From assembly GCA_003134555.1 (NCBI GenBank), contig PLBO01000082.1, positions 61,566 to 125,565 of the forward strand: 64,000 bases of DNA, given 5' to 3'. The notes beneath the pieces were generated by a model. It ran no database searches and was not told the origin of the DNA. It saw nothing but the letters and a program-made list of their open reading frames with translations. The position numbers were made by a program, and so were the translations under genes. Below, piece after piece: positions 34,593 through 42,649 of the stretch; the stretch's first letter is position 1, and each line of letters starts with the position of its first letter. This DNA comes from Actinomycetota bacterium (GTDB lineage Bacteria > Actinomycetota > Acidimicrobiia > IMCC26256 > PALSA-610).

Positions 34593-34991
34593 ATGACGAG
34601 CCGAGGATTCGATTTGATCGGAACCGACCAGTGCGTCGAGTTGCTTCGCGCCCATTCGTTCGGCCGAGTCGGCGTGACGATCGCGGACGAGCCGGTCATC
34701 CTGCCCGTCTTCTACGCGCTGGTGGACGGTGAGGTCGTGTTCCGGACCGACCCGGGCACCAAGTTGATCGCGGCTGTGCTCGAGACGCGCGTCGCGTTCG
34801 AGGTCGACGATGCGGCCAGTGGCTGGAGCGTGCTCGTCGTAGGTCACGCGCATGAGATGCGATCGCCGTCACCCGCTCTGACCGGCGCGCAGTCACGACT
34901 CGACGACTATTGGCCCTCGGGAGAGCGCGAGCGCGTTGTGCGGATAGAGGTCGAGAAGATCACCGGGCGGCGTTTGCAGCGTTCCGCTTGA
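34593..34991 (+). CDS. PNPOx-like flavin-binding split-barrel protein (copy 1)
   Basis: A 132-residue protein of the pyridoxamine-5'-phosphate-oxidase-like superfamily. It shares the core pattern CxxLLxxxxxGRxGVxxxxxPxxxPVxxxxxxxxVxxRTxxGTKL with two other genes in this window: SFGRVGVTIADEPVILPVFYALVDGEVVFRTDPGTKL here. Members bind FMN, F420 or heme and occur repeatedly in mycobacterial and streptomycete hypoxia regulons. ATG 34593 follows a clear GGAGGAA site. The C-terminus (VRIEVEKITGRRL) is the conserved strand that closes the barrel. Substrate unknown. Confidence 0.85.
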   Translation: MTSRGFDLIGTDQCVELLRAHSFGRVGVTIADEPVILPVFYALVDGEVVFRTDPGTKLIAAVLETRVAFEVDDAASGWSVLVVGHAHEMRSPSPALTGAQSRLDDYWPSGERERVVRIEVEKITGRRLQRSA

Positions 34992-35038
34992 GACGGTCCG
35001 CTTCGAGCTCGTCGCGTCTAGCGCGCAGGTGGATCGGC

Positions 35039-35191
35039 TCAACTCGCGATGCGCCGCGAGTCAGAGATCGTCACGGTGATCGGGACGAGATCGGGACGAC
35101 CGCGCCGGGCGAGCACGCCGGCCAGCTCCTCGGCGAGGATCCGGGTTCCCAGGTGTTCGTGCAGGTACTCGAGGAACTGCGCCGTCTTCAT
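35039..35191 (-). CDS. Small unannotated protein, 50 aa
   Basis: Too short for the ORF track. ATG 35191 is preceded by GGAGG with 6 bases of spacing (CGGAGGCGATCATG). The 50 codons have strong G/C third positions, encoding MKTAQFLEYLHEHLGTRILA... and ending ...VPITVTISDSRRIAS. The first half is predicted amphipathic helix and the second is basic then beta-like. No cysteine or membrane segment is present. It is convergent with the PNPOx copy 1 gene, 47 bases after that stop. A DosR-like box lies about 205 bases upstream, in a 307-base stretch shared with the divergent DsbA-like gene. Function unknown. Confidence 0.55.
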   Translation of the reverse strand: MKTAQFLEYLHEHLGTRILAEELAGVLARRGRPDLVPITVTISDSRRIAS

Positions 35192-35395
35192 GATCGCCTC
35201 CGATCGATGTCGTCCCGGAGACCATTGCGTCTCGACCGGCGCCGTCGACAGGGACGAAAGGCCCGGTTCACATGCCGGTCGGCCCTGAGCTCGCCCCAGG
35301 TTCGAGCCCGCGTGCGACAGTCGGTCCCCGGCTCGTCGTCGTCAAGCCCCGACCCGATCGTTTATCGGAAACACGGCCGGAGGTCGCCGATCCTC

Positions 35396-35409
35396 GGGAC
35401 GTCCGTCCC
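35396..35409. promoter_or_regulatory. DosR-box-like palindrome upstream of the DsbA-like gene
   Basis: GGGACGTCCGTCCC has both outer half-sites (GGGAC...GTCCC) of the DosR consensus at the correct 4-base spacing; only the centre differs (GTCC instead of YWWN). It is 90 bases before the ATG at 35499 and is the only recognisable signal in the 307-base intergenic stretch 35192-35498. The DevR protein encoded at 49399-50061 is the likely binder. Confidence 0.5.
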
Positions 35410-35498
35410 TGACGCTCAGGGCGCCGGCGGCGGATGCTGGTGTTATCGAGGACGGCCATCTGAACGGATCGTTGGCCAGGAGCTAAAGGGGTCATCGG

Positions 35499-36188
35499 AT
35501 GCTGCAGCACCGGACAGCCGTCGGGCGGCCGCACTACACGGCACAGGTGTCCGCATCGTCGTCAACCGAGGCGCGGCCGACGCGCATCGAGGTGTACGCC
35601 GACATCTCGTGTCCGTTCACGCACGTTGGTTTGCGACGCCTCGTCGCGGCGCGCGACGCCAGAGGAGCCGACGTCCGGATCCGAGTGCGGGCGTGGCCGT
35701 TGGAGTGGGTCAACGGTCGGCAACTCGCTCCCGACCACGTCGCGGCCGAAATCTCAGGGTTGCGCGCCCGGGTCGCTCCGGGGCTGTTCGCCGGTTTCGA
35801 TCCGACGTGCTTTCCCAGCACGACGATCCCGGCGCTCGGACTCGCCGCCGCGGCGTACCAGGTCGGCGACGACGTTGGTGAGCGGTTGAGCCTGCGGGTG
35901 CGCGACGCGCTCTTCGAGGAGGGTCGCGACCTCACCGACGATGCGGAGCTGCGCGTGATCGGCGGGGAGTTCGGTGTGGAGCCCTTGCCGGGCCCCTCGG
36001 CGGAAGCCGCCGTGCGCGCCGACTGGGACCAGGGGAAGGCTCGAAACGTTCGGGGCTCACCGCATTTCTTCGTTGGCAGTCGAGACTGGTTCTGTCCGTC
36101 GCTTCTGATCCGCCACGAGGGAACGAAGTTCGACATCTCGATCGACAGCGAGGCGCTCGACGCCTTCTACGCGGCAGTCCTCGGTTGA
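35499..36188 (+). CDS. DsbA-family thioredoxin-fold protein
   Basis: A 229-residue protein of the DsbA/FrnE/2-hydroxychromene-2-carboxylate-isomerase superfamily. The thioredoxin active-site region is YADISCPFTHVGLRRL, where SCPF replaces CxxC, so there is a single Cys and it is not a standard disulfide oxidase. The cis-proline loop is VRGSPHFFVGS. About 30 non-conserved residues precede the fold, so translation may begin downstream of ATG 35499, although AAAGGGG lies 8 bases before it. No signal peptide is obvious, which favours a cytoplasmic isomerase- or glutathione-transferase-like role. A DosR-like box is 90 bases upstream. Confidence 0.8.
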   Translation: MLQHRTAVGRPHYTAQVSASSSTEARPTRIEVYADISCPFTHVGLRRLVAARDARGADVRIRVRAWPLEWVNGRQLAPDHVAAEISGLRARVAPGLFAGFDPTCFPSTTIPALGLAAAAYQVGDDVGERLSLRVRDALFEEGRDLTDDAELRVIGGEFGVEPLPGPSAEAAVRADWDQGKARNVRGSPHFFVGSRDWFCPSLLIRHEGTKFDISIDSEALDAFYAAVLG

Positions 36189-36300
36189 CCGCCACGACCT
36201 GTCGCGACGGGCAGGTTCGATGCAACCGCGTCAATTCAGGTCGAGCTTGATGTCGATGCCATCGATCGAACCGACGCGAATGCTCTCGAGCCCGTGCACG

Positions 36301-36570
36301 TCATGCCCTGCTCGACGCTTGGTCCGCTTCGTACACAGCCACGCAGCGCGCACGTTCGGGGCACCCGAGACACGCGGCAGGTGTCATGCGGTGTACGTAT
36401 CCGAGCTCGACGTGCCAGCAGCGCGAGCAGTCGCGGCAGAGAAGATGCACGGTTTGTCTCTCTGTCTCGACAACGGGATCGAGGTGGTTCGATTTGCAGA
36501 CGGGACAGTGCGCGAGCGGCCGGGTGATCGGATGTTCGTCGAGGTCGGGTTCGTGTTCGAAGGGTCCCAT
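36301..36570 (-). CDS. Eight-cysteine ribbon protein (copy 1)
   Basis: I do not recognise a named family. The 89-residue protein has eight Cys at 22, 25, 45, 48, 51, 67, 70 and 76 (HCPVCKSNH, LCRDCSRCWHVELGYVH, TPAACLGCPERARC). The same spacing recurs in the protein at 44042-44341: C-x2-C-x17..19-C-x2-C-x2-C-x15-C-x2-C-x5..7-C. Two zinc ribbons or an iron-sulfur site are possible. ATG 36570 has an excellent AAGGAG site 7 bases upstream; the longer track ORF is wrong. The acidic N-terminus lacks a signal peptide. It is convergent with the DsbA-like gene and divergent from the USP gene. Confidence 0.8.
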   Translation of the reverse strand: MGPFEHEPDLDEHPITRPLAHCPVCKSNHLDPVVETERQTVHLLCRDCSRCWHVELGYVHRMTPAACLGCPERARCVAVYEADQASSRA

Positions 36571-36750
36571 CAGGGTCTCCTTGCGTGAGAAGCGCCGGCG
36601 GGGATGTCGACATCGAACCACCGCTGCTGTTCGAAAGGACCTTCTGCTCCTTCTACCTGGGGCCGAGCAGCACGAGCAGTGCCGGGAGCCACCTCTTGAC
36701 GGGCCGTTCGCCTCTCGCGGCGCTTCGTCGCACTTGAGCAGGATGGGAAC

Positions 36751-37170
36751 ATGAAGATCGTCATCGGAGTGGATGGCTCGCCGGCATCGGCGCGAGCGGT
36801 CGAATGGTGCGCGGTGCACGCCGCGGCGTTGGAGGCCGAAGTCGTCGCCGTGCACTCGATCGAAATGCCGCTGTACGCGGGGTACCCATTCGGATACGTC
36901 TCGCTGCCCTCGGGCCCCGACCGTGACGAAGTACACGACGTGACTCAACGCGAATGGTGTGCGCCGCTGTCAAAGGCGAACGTCCGATTCCGCGTCGTTC
37001 TGTCAGACGGTACGCCGGCGCCCGCAATCATCGCGATCGCGAAGGAGGAGTCCGCCGATCTGGTCGTCACCGGTCGTCGCGGCCGTGGCGGCTTCGCGGA
37101 ACTGCTCCTCGGGAGCACGAGTCACGCGCTCTCGCACCACTTGGAACGTCCACTGCTGATCATTCCCTGA
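36751..37170 (+). CDS. Universal stress protein (copy 1)
   Basis: A 139-residue single USP domain. It starts MKIVIGVDGSPASARAVEWC and has the ATP-binding motif TGRRGRGGFAELLLGSTSHALSHH (G-x2-G-x9-G-S pattern), so it should bind ATP. It is a close paralogue of the product of 46258-46683, sharing AVEWCA.H.AA.EAEVVAVH, CAPLSKANV and GRRGRGGFAELLLGSTSH. USPs are hallmark members of the DosR regulon. The gene precedes the Rv2004c-like kinase by 13 bases, probably as one transcript. Confidence 0.93.
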   Translation: MKIVIGVDGSPASARAVEWCAVHAAALEAEVVAVHSIEMPLYAGYPFGYVSLPSGPDRDEVHDVTQREWCAPLSKANVRFRVVLSDGTPAPAIIAIAKEESADLVVTGRRGRGGFAELLLGSTSHALSHHLERPLLIIP

Positions 37171-37183
37171 CGATGTTCCTCCG

Positions 37184-38725
37184 ATGAAGGCCGAGACGGG
37201 CGATCTGTCAGTCGCCGAACAGCGAAACCTCTTTCGCGCGTGGATACAGCGCAAGTTCGGGAGTGTGTCGGTCAAGTTCGTCGAGACTCACGTCTCGATC
37301 CTCGCGTTGAGCGCCGATCGGGTTTGGAAGCTCAAGAAGGCCGTCCACTTTCCATTCATCGATCTGTCGACGGCAGAGCTGCGCAGGCTGAACGCGGAAC
37401 GGGAGGTCGCCTTGAATCGAAGGTTCGCGCCCGACGTCTATCTCGGAGTGGTCCCGCTCGATGACGACAAGGGTGCGGACATCGACGCACTGGTCGAGAT
37501 GCGTCGGATGCCGGATGACCGCCGACTCGCGGTGCTCGCGGCGCACCCGAGCGCGCGCGATTGCGTCGATCGCGTCGCGGAGGCGCTCGTGCGGATCCAT
37601 CGCGTCGCTCCGTCGAGCGAGGAGATCGATCGAGCTGGCTCTCCGGAGACATTGAGTGAATTGTGGTCGCGCAATCTCGAGGAGATGCACCTGTTCACGA
37701 CCTCGATACTGGACGCCGACCAGATCGGGCGTGTCGCCGCCGACGCGTACACGTACCTGGCGGGCCGCGCGCAACTGTTCGCCCAACGGATCGCCGACGG
37801 GTGCATCCGCGACGGCCACGGCGATCTCCTCGCCGACGATGTGTTCTGTCTCGACGACGGTCCGCGCATACTCGATTGTCTCGAGTTCGACGATCAGCTG
37901 CGCTACGGCGACGTGCTGGCCGACGTCGCCTTCCTAGCGATGGACCTGGAGCGACTCGGACACCGTCAGCTCGCGGACGGCCTGATCGACCGATATCGAC
38001 AGCTCAGTGGCGACTCGTGGCCGAAGTCGCTCGCCGATCTCTATGTCGCGTACCGCGCAGTCGTGCGGTCGAAGGTTGCGTGCCTGAGCGCTGCTGCGGA
38101 CGATGTCACTGCTGCATCGGCGGCCGCGACGACCGCACGGCGATTGCTCGCGCTTGCAGCCGAGCATCTCGTGCACGGGCGCGTCCGCCTCGTGCTCGTC
38201 GGTGGATCGCCCGCCACGGGAAAGACCACACTCGCTCAAGAGCTCGAGCGACATACGGATTGGTCTGTCGTGCATTCCGACGAGGTGCGGAAGCGACTCG
38301 CCGGTCTCGAACCCACGATCTCGGCCGCGGACGAACTCGACTCCGGCCTCTACACGGCGGCGTGGAACAGGCGCACCTATGACGCGGTGCTCGACACCGC
38401 GAGGGGACTCCTCGCACGGGGAGAAAGCGTGATCCTGGACGCTTCGTGGAGTGACGCCGATCGCCGCGACGACGCCGCGCGCCTCGCGGAGTCCACCTCG
38501 AGCGCGCTGGTGAGCTTTCTGCTCACAGCCCCGGGAGAGCTTGCCGACGCGCGTGCGCGCGCTCGCGCGTCGGAGCACGTCGACGCGTCCGATGCGTCGG
38601 ACGCGTTGATGGGAGCGCTTCGCGCGCGCTTCGCCTCTTGGCCCGGCGCGATCCGTCTTGACGCCACCGAACCGCTGAACGTCCTCGCGGTACGGGTGCT
38701 CGGAGAGCTCGGTTACTCGACCTGA
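37184..38725 (+). CDS. Bifunctional phosphotransferase-like/P-loop kinase protein (Rv2004c type)
   Basis: A 513-residue two-domain protein. The N-terminal part resembles aminoglycoside-phosphotransferase-like kinases, with VWKLKKAVHFPFIDLS, catalytic loop RDGHGDLLADDVF (210-221) and the DFG-equivalent ILDCLEFDD. The C-terminal part is a P-loop kinase with GGSPATGKTTLAQELE (340-355). The same arrangement is found in M. tuberculosis Rv2004c, a DosR-regulon gene of unknown substrate. It follows the USP gene by 13 bases. The N-terminal domain may be a catalytically reduced kinase, and the P-loop half may phosphorylate a small molecule. Confidence 0.85.
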   Translation: MKAETGDLSVAEQRNLFRAWIQRKFGSVSVKFVETHVSILALSADRVWKLKKAVHFPFIDLSTAELRRLNAEREVALNRRFAPDVYLGVVPLDDDKGADIDALVEMRRMPDDRRLAVLAAHPSARDCVDRVAEALVRIHRVAPSSEEIDRAGSPETLSELWSRNLEEMHLFTTSILDADQIGRVAADAYTYLAGRAQLFAQRIADGCIRDGHGDLLADDVFCLDDGPRILDCLEFDDQLRYGDVLADVAFLAMDLERLGHRQLADGLIDRYRQLSGDSWPKSLADLYVAYRAVVRSKVACLSAAADDVTAASAAATTARRLLALAAEHLVHGRVRLVLVGGSPATGKTTLAQELERHTDWSVVHSDEVRKRLAGLEPTISAADELDSGLYTAAWNRRTYDAVLDTARGLLARGESVILDASWSDADRRDDAARLAESTSSALVSFLLTAPGELADARARARASEHVDASDASDALMGALRARFASWPGAIRLDATEPLNVLAVRVLGELGYST

Positions 38726-38758
38726 AGTCTGCTGTCTCCCTGGACTGACCGCCGATCG

Positions 38759-38795
38759 CCGACCTTTGCCCCCGCGACCGGAGGTCTTTGGGCCC
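38759..38795. promoter_or_regulatory. Two tandem weak DosR-box-like sites before the alcohol dehydrogenase
   Basis: CCGACCTTTGCCCC (38759-38772) and AGGTCTTTGGGCCC (38782-38795) each match about 10 of the 13 defined positions of GGGACYWWNGTCCC. Their centres are 23 bases apart, about two helical turns, a spacing that would place two dimers on one face of the DNA. They lie about 90-125 bases before ATG 38887. Confidence 0.3.
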
Positions 38796-38886
38796 TGCAC
38801 GAATCGTGCTCCAGAGCGCAACCTGATGAGTGAGCGTTATGTCTGCCAGACGAACGCGCTGCTCGACGACCTATGGAGGTCTGACG

Positions 38887-39930
38887 ATGAAGGCACTCGT
38901 GTATCACGGGCCCAACAAGAAGGCGTGGGAGGAAACCGCGAAGCCGACGATCGTCGACGACACGGATGCGATCGTGCGCGTCGACGCCGTCACGATCTGC
39001 GGCACCGATCTGCACATCCTGAAGGGCGACGTACCCGAGGTGACGGACGGACGGATCCTCGGCCACGAAGCCGTGGGCACGGTCGAATCGGTGGGGACGA
39101 GCGTCAAGAACGTCAAGCCCGGCGATCGCGTGCTTGTCTCGTGCATAACTGCATGCGGTGCGTGCCGCTTCTGTCGCGAAGGTCGCTACGGTCAGTGCCT
39201 CGGCGGCGGAGGCTGGATCCTCGGCCACCTCATCGATGGCACGCAGGCCGAGTACGTGCGGGTGCCGTTCGCCGACACCTCCACCTATCCCGTCCCGGCG
39301 GGCGTCACCGACGAAGCCGTCCTCATGGTGGCCGACATCCTCCCGACGAGTTACGAGGTCGGCGTATTGAACGGTCACGTCGCGCCCGGCGATGTCGTGG
39401 CGATCGTCGGCGCAGGTCCGATCGGACTGTCGGCAATCATCGGAGCTCGGCTCTACAGCCCGAGTCACGTCGTCGCGATCGATCTCGCAGACAACCGGCT
39501 GGACGCGGCGAAGCGTTTCGGCGCTGATGTCGTCGTCAATCCCGAGCGCGAGGATGCCTTGGCGATCGTGCGCGAGCTCTCGGACGGTCTCGGTGCTGAT
39601 GTCGCGATCGAAGCGGTAGGCACGCCGGAAACGTTCGAGCTCACGGTGAGTCTGGCCCGTGCAGGCGGTCACATCGCGAACATCGGCGTGCACGGCAAGC
39701 CCGCGACGCTCCATCTCGAGGAACTGTGGATCAAAGACCTCACGATCACCACGGGTCTCGTCGACACCTTCTCGACGCCGACGTTCCTGAAGTTACTCGC
39801 GGGCCATCAACTCGACGCGACTGCTTTCGCGACGCACCACTTCACCCTCGACCAGTTCATGGACGCGTACGACGTGTTCGCACGCGCGAGCGAGACGGGA
39901 GCACTCAAGGTCGTGCTCACCCGGACCTGA
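38887..39930 (+). CDS. Zinc-dependent alcohol dehydrogenase (copy 1)
   Basis: A 347-residue medium-chain dehydrogenase. It shows the catalytic zinc ligands Cys (TICGTDLH) and GHE (LGHEAVG), the structural zinc four-Cys lobe CGACRFCREGRYGQC and the NAD-binding IVGAGPIGLSAI. It oxidises alcohols or reduces aldehydes with NAD(P)H. The related threonine- and formaldehyde-dehydrogenase subgroups share this layout. ATG 38887 has a strong GGAGG site at 7 bases, so the track's 19 extra residues are not used. Weak DosR-like boxes precede it. Under hypoxia such an enzyme could recycle NADH by reducing aldehydes. It is convergent with the second alcohol dehydrogenase. Confidence 0.92.
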   Translation: MKALVYHGPNKKAWEETAKPTIVDDTDAIVRVDAVTICGTDLHILKGDVPEVTDGRILGHEAVGTVESVGTSVKNVKPGDRVLVSCITACGACRFCREGRYGQCLGGGGWILGHLIDGTQAEYVRVPFADTSTYPVPAGVTDEAVLMVADILPTSYEVGVLNGHVAPGDVVAIVGAGPIGLSAIIGARLYSPSHVVAIDLADNRLDAAKRFGADVVVNPEREDALAIVRELSDGLGADVAIEAVGTPETFELTVSLARAGGHIANIGVHGKPATLHLEELWIKDLTITTGLVDTFSTPTFLKLLAGHQLDATAFATHHFTLDQFMDAYDVFARASETGALKVVLTRT

Positions 39931-39935
39931 ATACG

Positions 39936-40946
39936 TCAGGACGTTGTGGCTACTACGAGCACGGCGGCACCGGTCACGCGGTCGTGAGCGAGGTCTCGGA
40001 GCGCGTCGTTCGCCTGGTCGAAGCGATACGGCGTGGTCCGGACCCGCATTCGCACGTGTGCTGCCGTCGATAACAATTGTCGGCCATCGTCTCGAGTGTT
40101 GGCAGTCACGCTGCGCACCCCTCGCTCTTCGAAGAGGTGTCGTTGGTACTCGAGTGGTGGTATGTCCGTGAGGTAGATGCCGGCAATGGCGAGAGTTCCG
40201 CCGCGGTCGAGAGCTTCCAGCGCGGGCGGAACGAGCGTGCCCACGGGCGCGAAGAGCAGGGCGGCGTCGAGCGGTTCCGGTGGAGGGTCGGCCGCGCCGC
40301 CCACACTCGAGGCGCCGAGCTCGAGCGCGAGCTCTCGGGCATCCAGTGCTCGGGTGAGGACGTGGACGCGCGTACCTTCGGCGATGGCGACCTGAGCGAC
40401 GAGGTGAGCCGAGGCACCGAAGCCGTAGATGCCGAGACGACCGCCGGGTGGGCATTCCGACTGGCGCAGCGCCCGGTAGCCGATGATCCCGGCGCACAGG
40501 AGTGGCGCCGCCTCGACGTCGTCGAAATCGGCCGGCAGGGGATACGCGTAGTCCTCTTCTGCGATGAGGTATTCGGCGTAACCGCCGTCGACGTCCCAGC
40601 CGGTGAAGCGCGGTGCGATGCAGAGGTTCTCGCGTCGGCTCGTGCAGAACCGGCACACCCCGCAGGTGTGGGCGAGCCAAGGGACGCCGACGCGGTCGCC
40701 CACCGCGAACCGGTGCGACCCCGCGCCGACGCGGTCGACGATCCCGACGACCTCGTGACCGGGAGTGACGTGAGCGCGCCGCGGAAGTAAGTCGCCCTCG
40801 GCGAGATGGAGATCAGTACGACAGACGCCACACGTCAGCACCCGCACCCGTACCTCGCCGATCCCGGGGGCAGGGATCAATCGCTCGACGAGCGCGAGGG
40901 GGTGGTCGTCGATCGGACCCGGCTCGTCGACGACCCAGGCTCGCAT
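39936..40946 (-). CDS. Zinc-binding alcohol dehydrogenase (AdhA-like, copy 2)
   Basis: A 336-residue zinc alcohol dehydrogenase of the propanol-preferring AdhA type. It has catalytic zinc residues in TCGVCRTDLH and TPGHEVVG, structural Cys cluster CGVCRFCTSRRENLC, GWDVDGGYAEY and the nucleotide-binding IYGFGASAH. ATG 40946 (MRAWVVDEPG) is the family start, and the 41 track residues before it are an extension. It is the last gene of a run that starts at the Cys-rich proteins near 44.5 kb: ribbon, aminotransferase, acyl-CoA dehydrogenase, alcohol dehydrogenase with gaps of 9-19 bases. It is only distantly related to the facing gene, so this is not a local duplication. Confidence 0.92.
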   Translation of the reverse strand: MRAWVVDEPGPIDDHPLALVERLIPAPGIGEVRVRVLTCGVCRTDLHLAEGDLLPRRAHVTPGHEVVGIVDRVGAGSHRFAVGDRVGVPWLAHTCGVCRFCTSRRENLCIAPRFTGWDVDGGYAEYLIAEEDYAYPLPADFDDVEAAPLLCAGIIGYRALRQSECPPGGRLGIYGFGASAHLVAQVAIAEGTRVHVLTRALDARELALELGASSVGGAADPPPEPLDAALLFAPVGTLVPPALEALDRGGTLAIAGIYLTDIPPLEYQRHLFEERGVRSVTANTRDDGRQLLSTAAHVRMRVRTTPYRFDQANDALRDLAHDRVTGAAVLVVATTS

Positions 40947-40962
40947 CGTCGTGACGCCTTGA

Positions 40963-42630
40963 TTAGACGTGGTCGGCATGGGCGAGGGTGTCGACGCGGG
41001 ACGCGTAGCCGGAGTCGTGCTCCGGCCGTTCCGCGACGAGGCGTGTCCGGAGCAGATGCTCGGCGGCAACGTGCTCGCCCGCGTCGAAAAGCGAGGCTAT
41101 ACGCGCGATCGTGACGACGCGGTCGAGCACGCCGCGGAAATGGCGGGCGCCGAACTCGGCGTCGGTGACCGACCGACGCATGTCGCGGAGCGCCTGATCG
41201 AGCTCGTCCAGCGCGCGATCGGCCGCGGGCGACGCGCCGACGCTGCAGAGTTTGCCGATGCGATCACCGACGACCTCGATGATCGGCATTCGGTGCAGGT
41301 CGGCGAGCACCTGCGCGACGAGCACATTGTGTGTGCCTTCCCACGACTCGTAGACGATCGAGTCGCGGTAGAGCCGCGGCAGCACGCTGAACTCCTCGAT
41401 CGTGCCGTTGCCGCCGAGCACCTCGATCGCGCTCCGCACCGCGGCCGTGGCGTCGACCGACAGCGCGTACTTCGTCGCGTTCACGAGGAAGCGGTGATAC
41501 ACGGTGACCTCGTCGTCGGCGGTCGCGGAGTCGATGCGGTCCTCCAGCGCCGTCAGCGCGAAGACGAGATGCAACGCACCCAGCCACATGACGCGCAGAT
41601 CCGCGATCGTGGCGCGGGTCGACGGGAACTCGTCGATCGGGCGACCAAAGGCGCGGCGGTGACGCGCGTACGCCGACGCCTCGACATACGCGCGCCGCAT
41701 CATGCCCGCAGATCCGATCGCGGTCATCCAACGACTCGTGTTGAGAACGACTCCGGCCGCGGTGCGAAATCCGTCTTCGACGGCTCCAATCGGCCACGCG
41801 CGGGCCGCTTCGAGATCGATCTCGCCGGATGCCATTCCGCGGGTGCCGAGCTTCTCCTTGAGGCGACGCAGCACGAAGCCGTTGGGCTCACCGTCGAGCA
41901 TTCGGGGGACCACGAAGCAACCGAGGCCGCGCGTGCCCGGTGGACCATCGGGCACGCGAGCTGTGACGAGGAACTGCTGTGCGTCGGCGACGGAGCAGAA
42001 CCATTTCTCGCCGGTGATCGCATAGGAGCCGTCGGCCTGCGGTACCGCGACCGTCGCGTTCGCGCCGACGTCACTTCCACCCTGCACTTCGGTGAGGAAC
42101 TGCGAACCGCGTTGCGCATGCGCGTACTCGGTGTCGAGCAGTGGCGGAAGGAACCGATCGCGGATGGCGGGGTCGGCCACCCGCCGAAGCGCGCGGGCAA
42201 GCCCGATCGTGCAGACCGCCGGACACGCGTGACCGGCTTCGCCCTCGAGCGACAGAAGGTAGAGAAGCGTTGCCTGCTCGTACGCTCGGCCGGGAGTGCC
42301 GGAGAGTGCGACGAGGCCGCTCTGCCACACTGCCGCGCCCGCGCGGTGGTAGTCGGGATCGAAGCTCACTGCCTCGACTCGCCGGCCGATGCTGTCGTAG
42401 CGCGCCAACTCCGGCAGGTGCGCCCGGTGCTCGTAGCGCGTGCAGGCGGGACCGACGGTTTCGACCACTGCGCGACCGAAGCGGGACGCGTCACGCGCGA
42501 GCGCGTCGACGCGGTCGACAGGCAGTACCCGGTCGAGCAGCGCGCGCAATGGCCCGTCGGCGGCGAAGGGATCGTCGGAGAACGCGGCGCGCCACGCCGC
42601 GAGGTCACGCCGGGCGTCGTCGAACGTCAC
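40963..42630 (-). CDS. AidB-like acyl-CoA dehydrogenase
   Basis: A 555-residue FAD-dependent acyl-CoA dehydrogenase of the long AidB-type branch. Features are RYDSIGRRVEAVSFDPDYH near the N-terminus, QFLTEVQGGSDVGANATVA and YAITGEKWFCS for flavin contact. FGRPIDEFPSTRATIADL, EVLGGNGTIEEF and YESWEGTHNVLVAQVLADL are further signatures. Ordinary acyl-CoA dehydrogenases are about 380-400 residues; the extra length is at both ends, as in AidB. AidB is linked to alkylation stress and anaerobiosis in E. coli. The GTG start is 19 bases after the aminotransferase stop, in the same operon. Confidence 0.9.
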   Translation of the reverse strand: MTFDDARRDLAAWRAAFSDDPFAADGPLRALLDRVLPVDRVDALARDASRFGRAVVETVGPACTRYEHRAHLPELARYDSIGRRVEAVSFDPDYHRAGAAVWQSGLVALSGTPGRAYEQATLLYLLSLEGEAGHACPAVCTIGLARALRRVADPAIRDRFLPPLLDTEYAHAQRGSQFLTEVQGGSDVGANATVAVPQADGSYAITGEKWFCSVADAQQFLVTARVPDGPPGTRGLGCFVVPRMLDGEPNGFVLRRLKEKLGTRGMASGEIDLEAARAWPIGAVEDGFRTAAGVVLNTSRWMTAIGSAGMMRRAYVEASAYARHRRAFGRPIDEFPSTRATIADLRVMWLGALHLVFALTALEDRIDSATADDEVTVYHRFLVNATKYALSVDATAAVRSAIEVLGGNGTIEEFSVLPRLYRDSIVYESWEGTHNVLVAQVLADLHRMPIIEVVGDRIGKLCSVGASPAADRALDELDQALRDMRRSVTDAEFGARHFRGVLDRVVTIARIASLFDAGEHVAAEHLLRTRLVAERPEHDSGYASRVDTLAHADHV

Positions 42631-42649
42631 GCTCGAAGTCTTTCAGACG

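Noticed and set aside
35049-35288. 79-residue plus-strand ORF
   Set aside because: Ser/Arg/Cys-rich shadow of the minus-strand 50-aa gene, which has the ribosome site and coding bias.
36232-36300. 22-codon coding-like stretch (VHGLESIRVGSIDGIDIKLDLN) after the 8-Cys ribbon gene
   Set aside because: Good codon bias, but too short, no convincing ribosome site, and no family to compare with. It may be a gene remnant.
36640-36660. AGGACCTTCTGCTCC before the USP gene as a DosR box
   Set aside because: The right half is out of register by one base and only partly matches.
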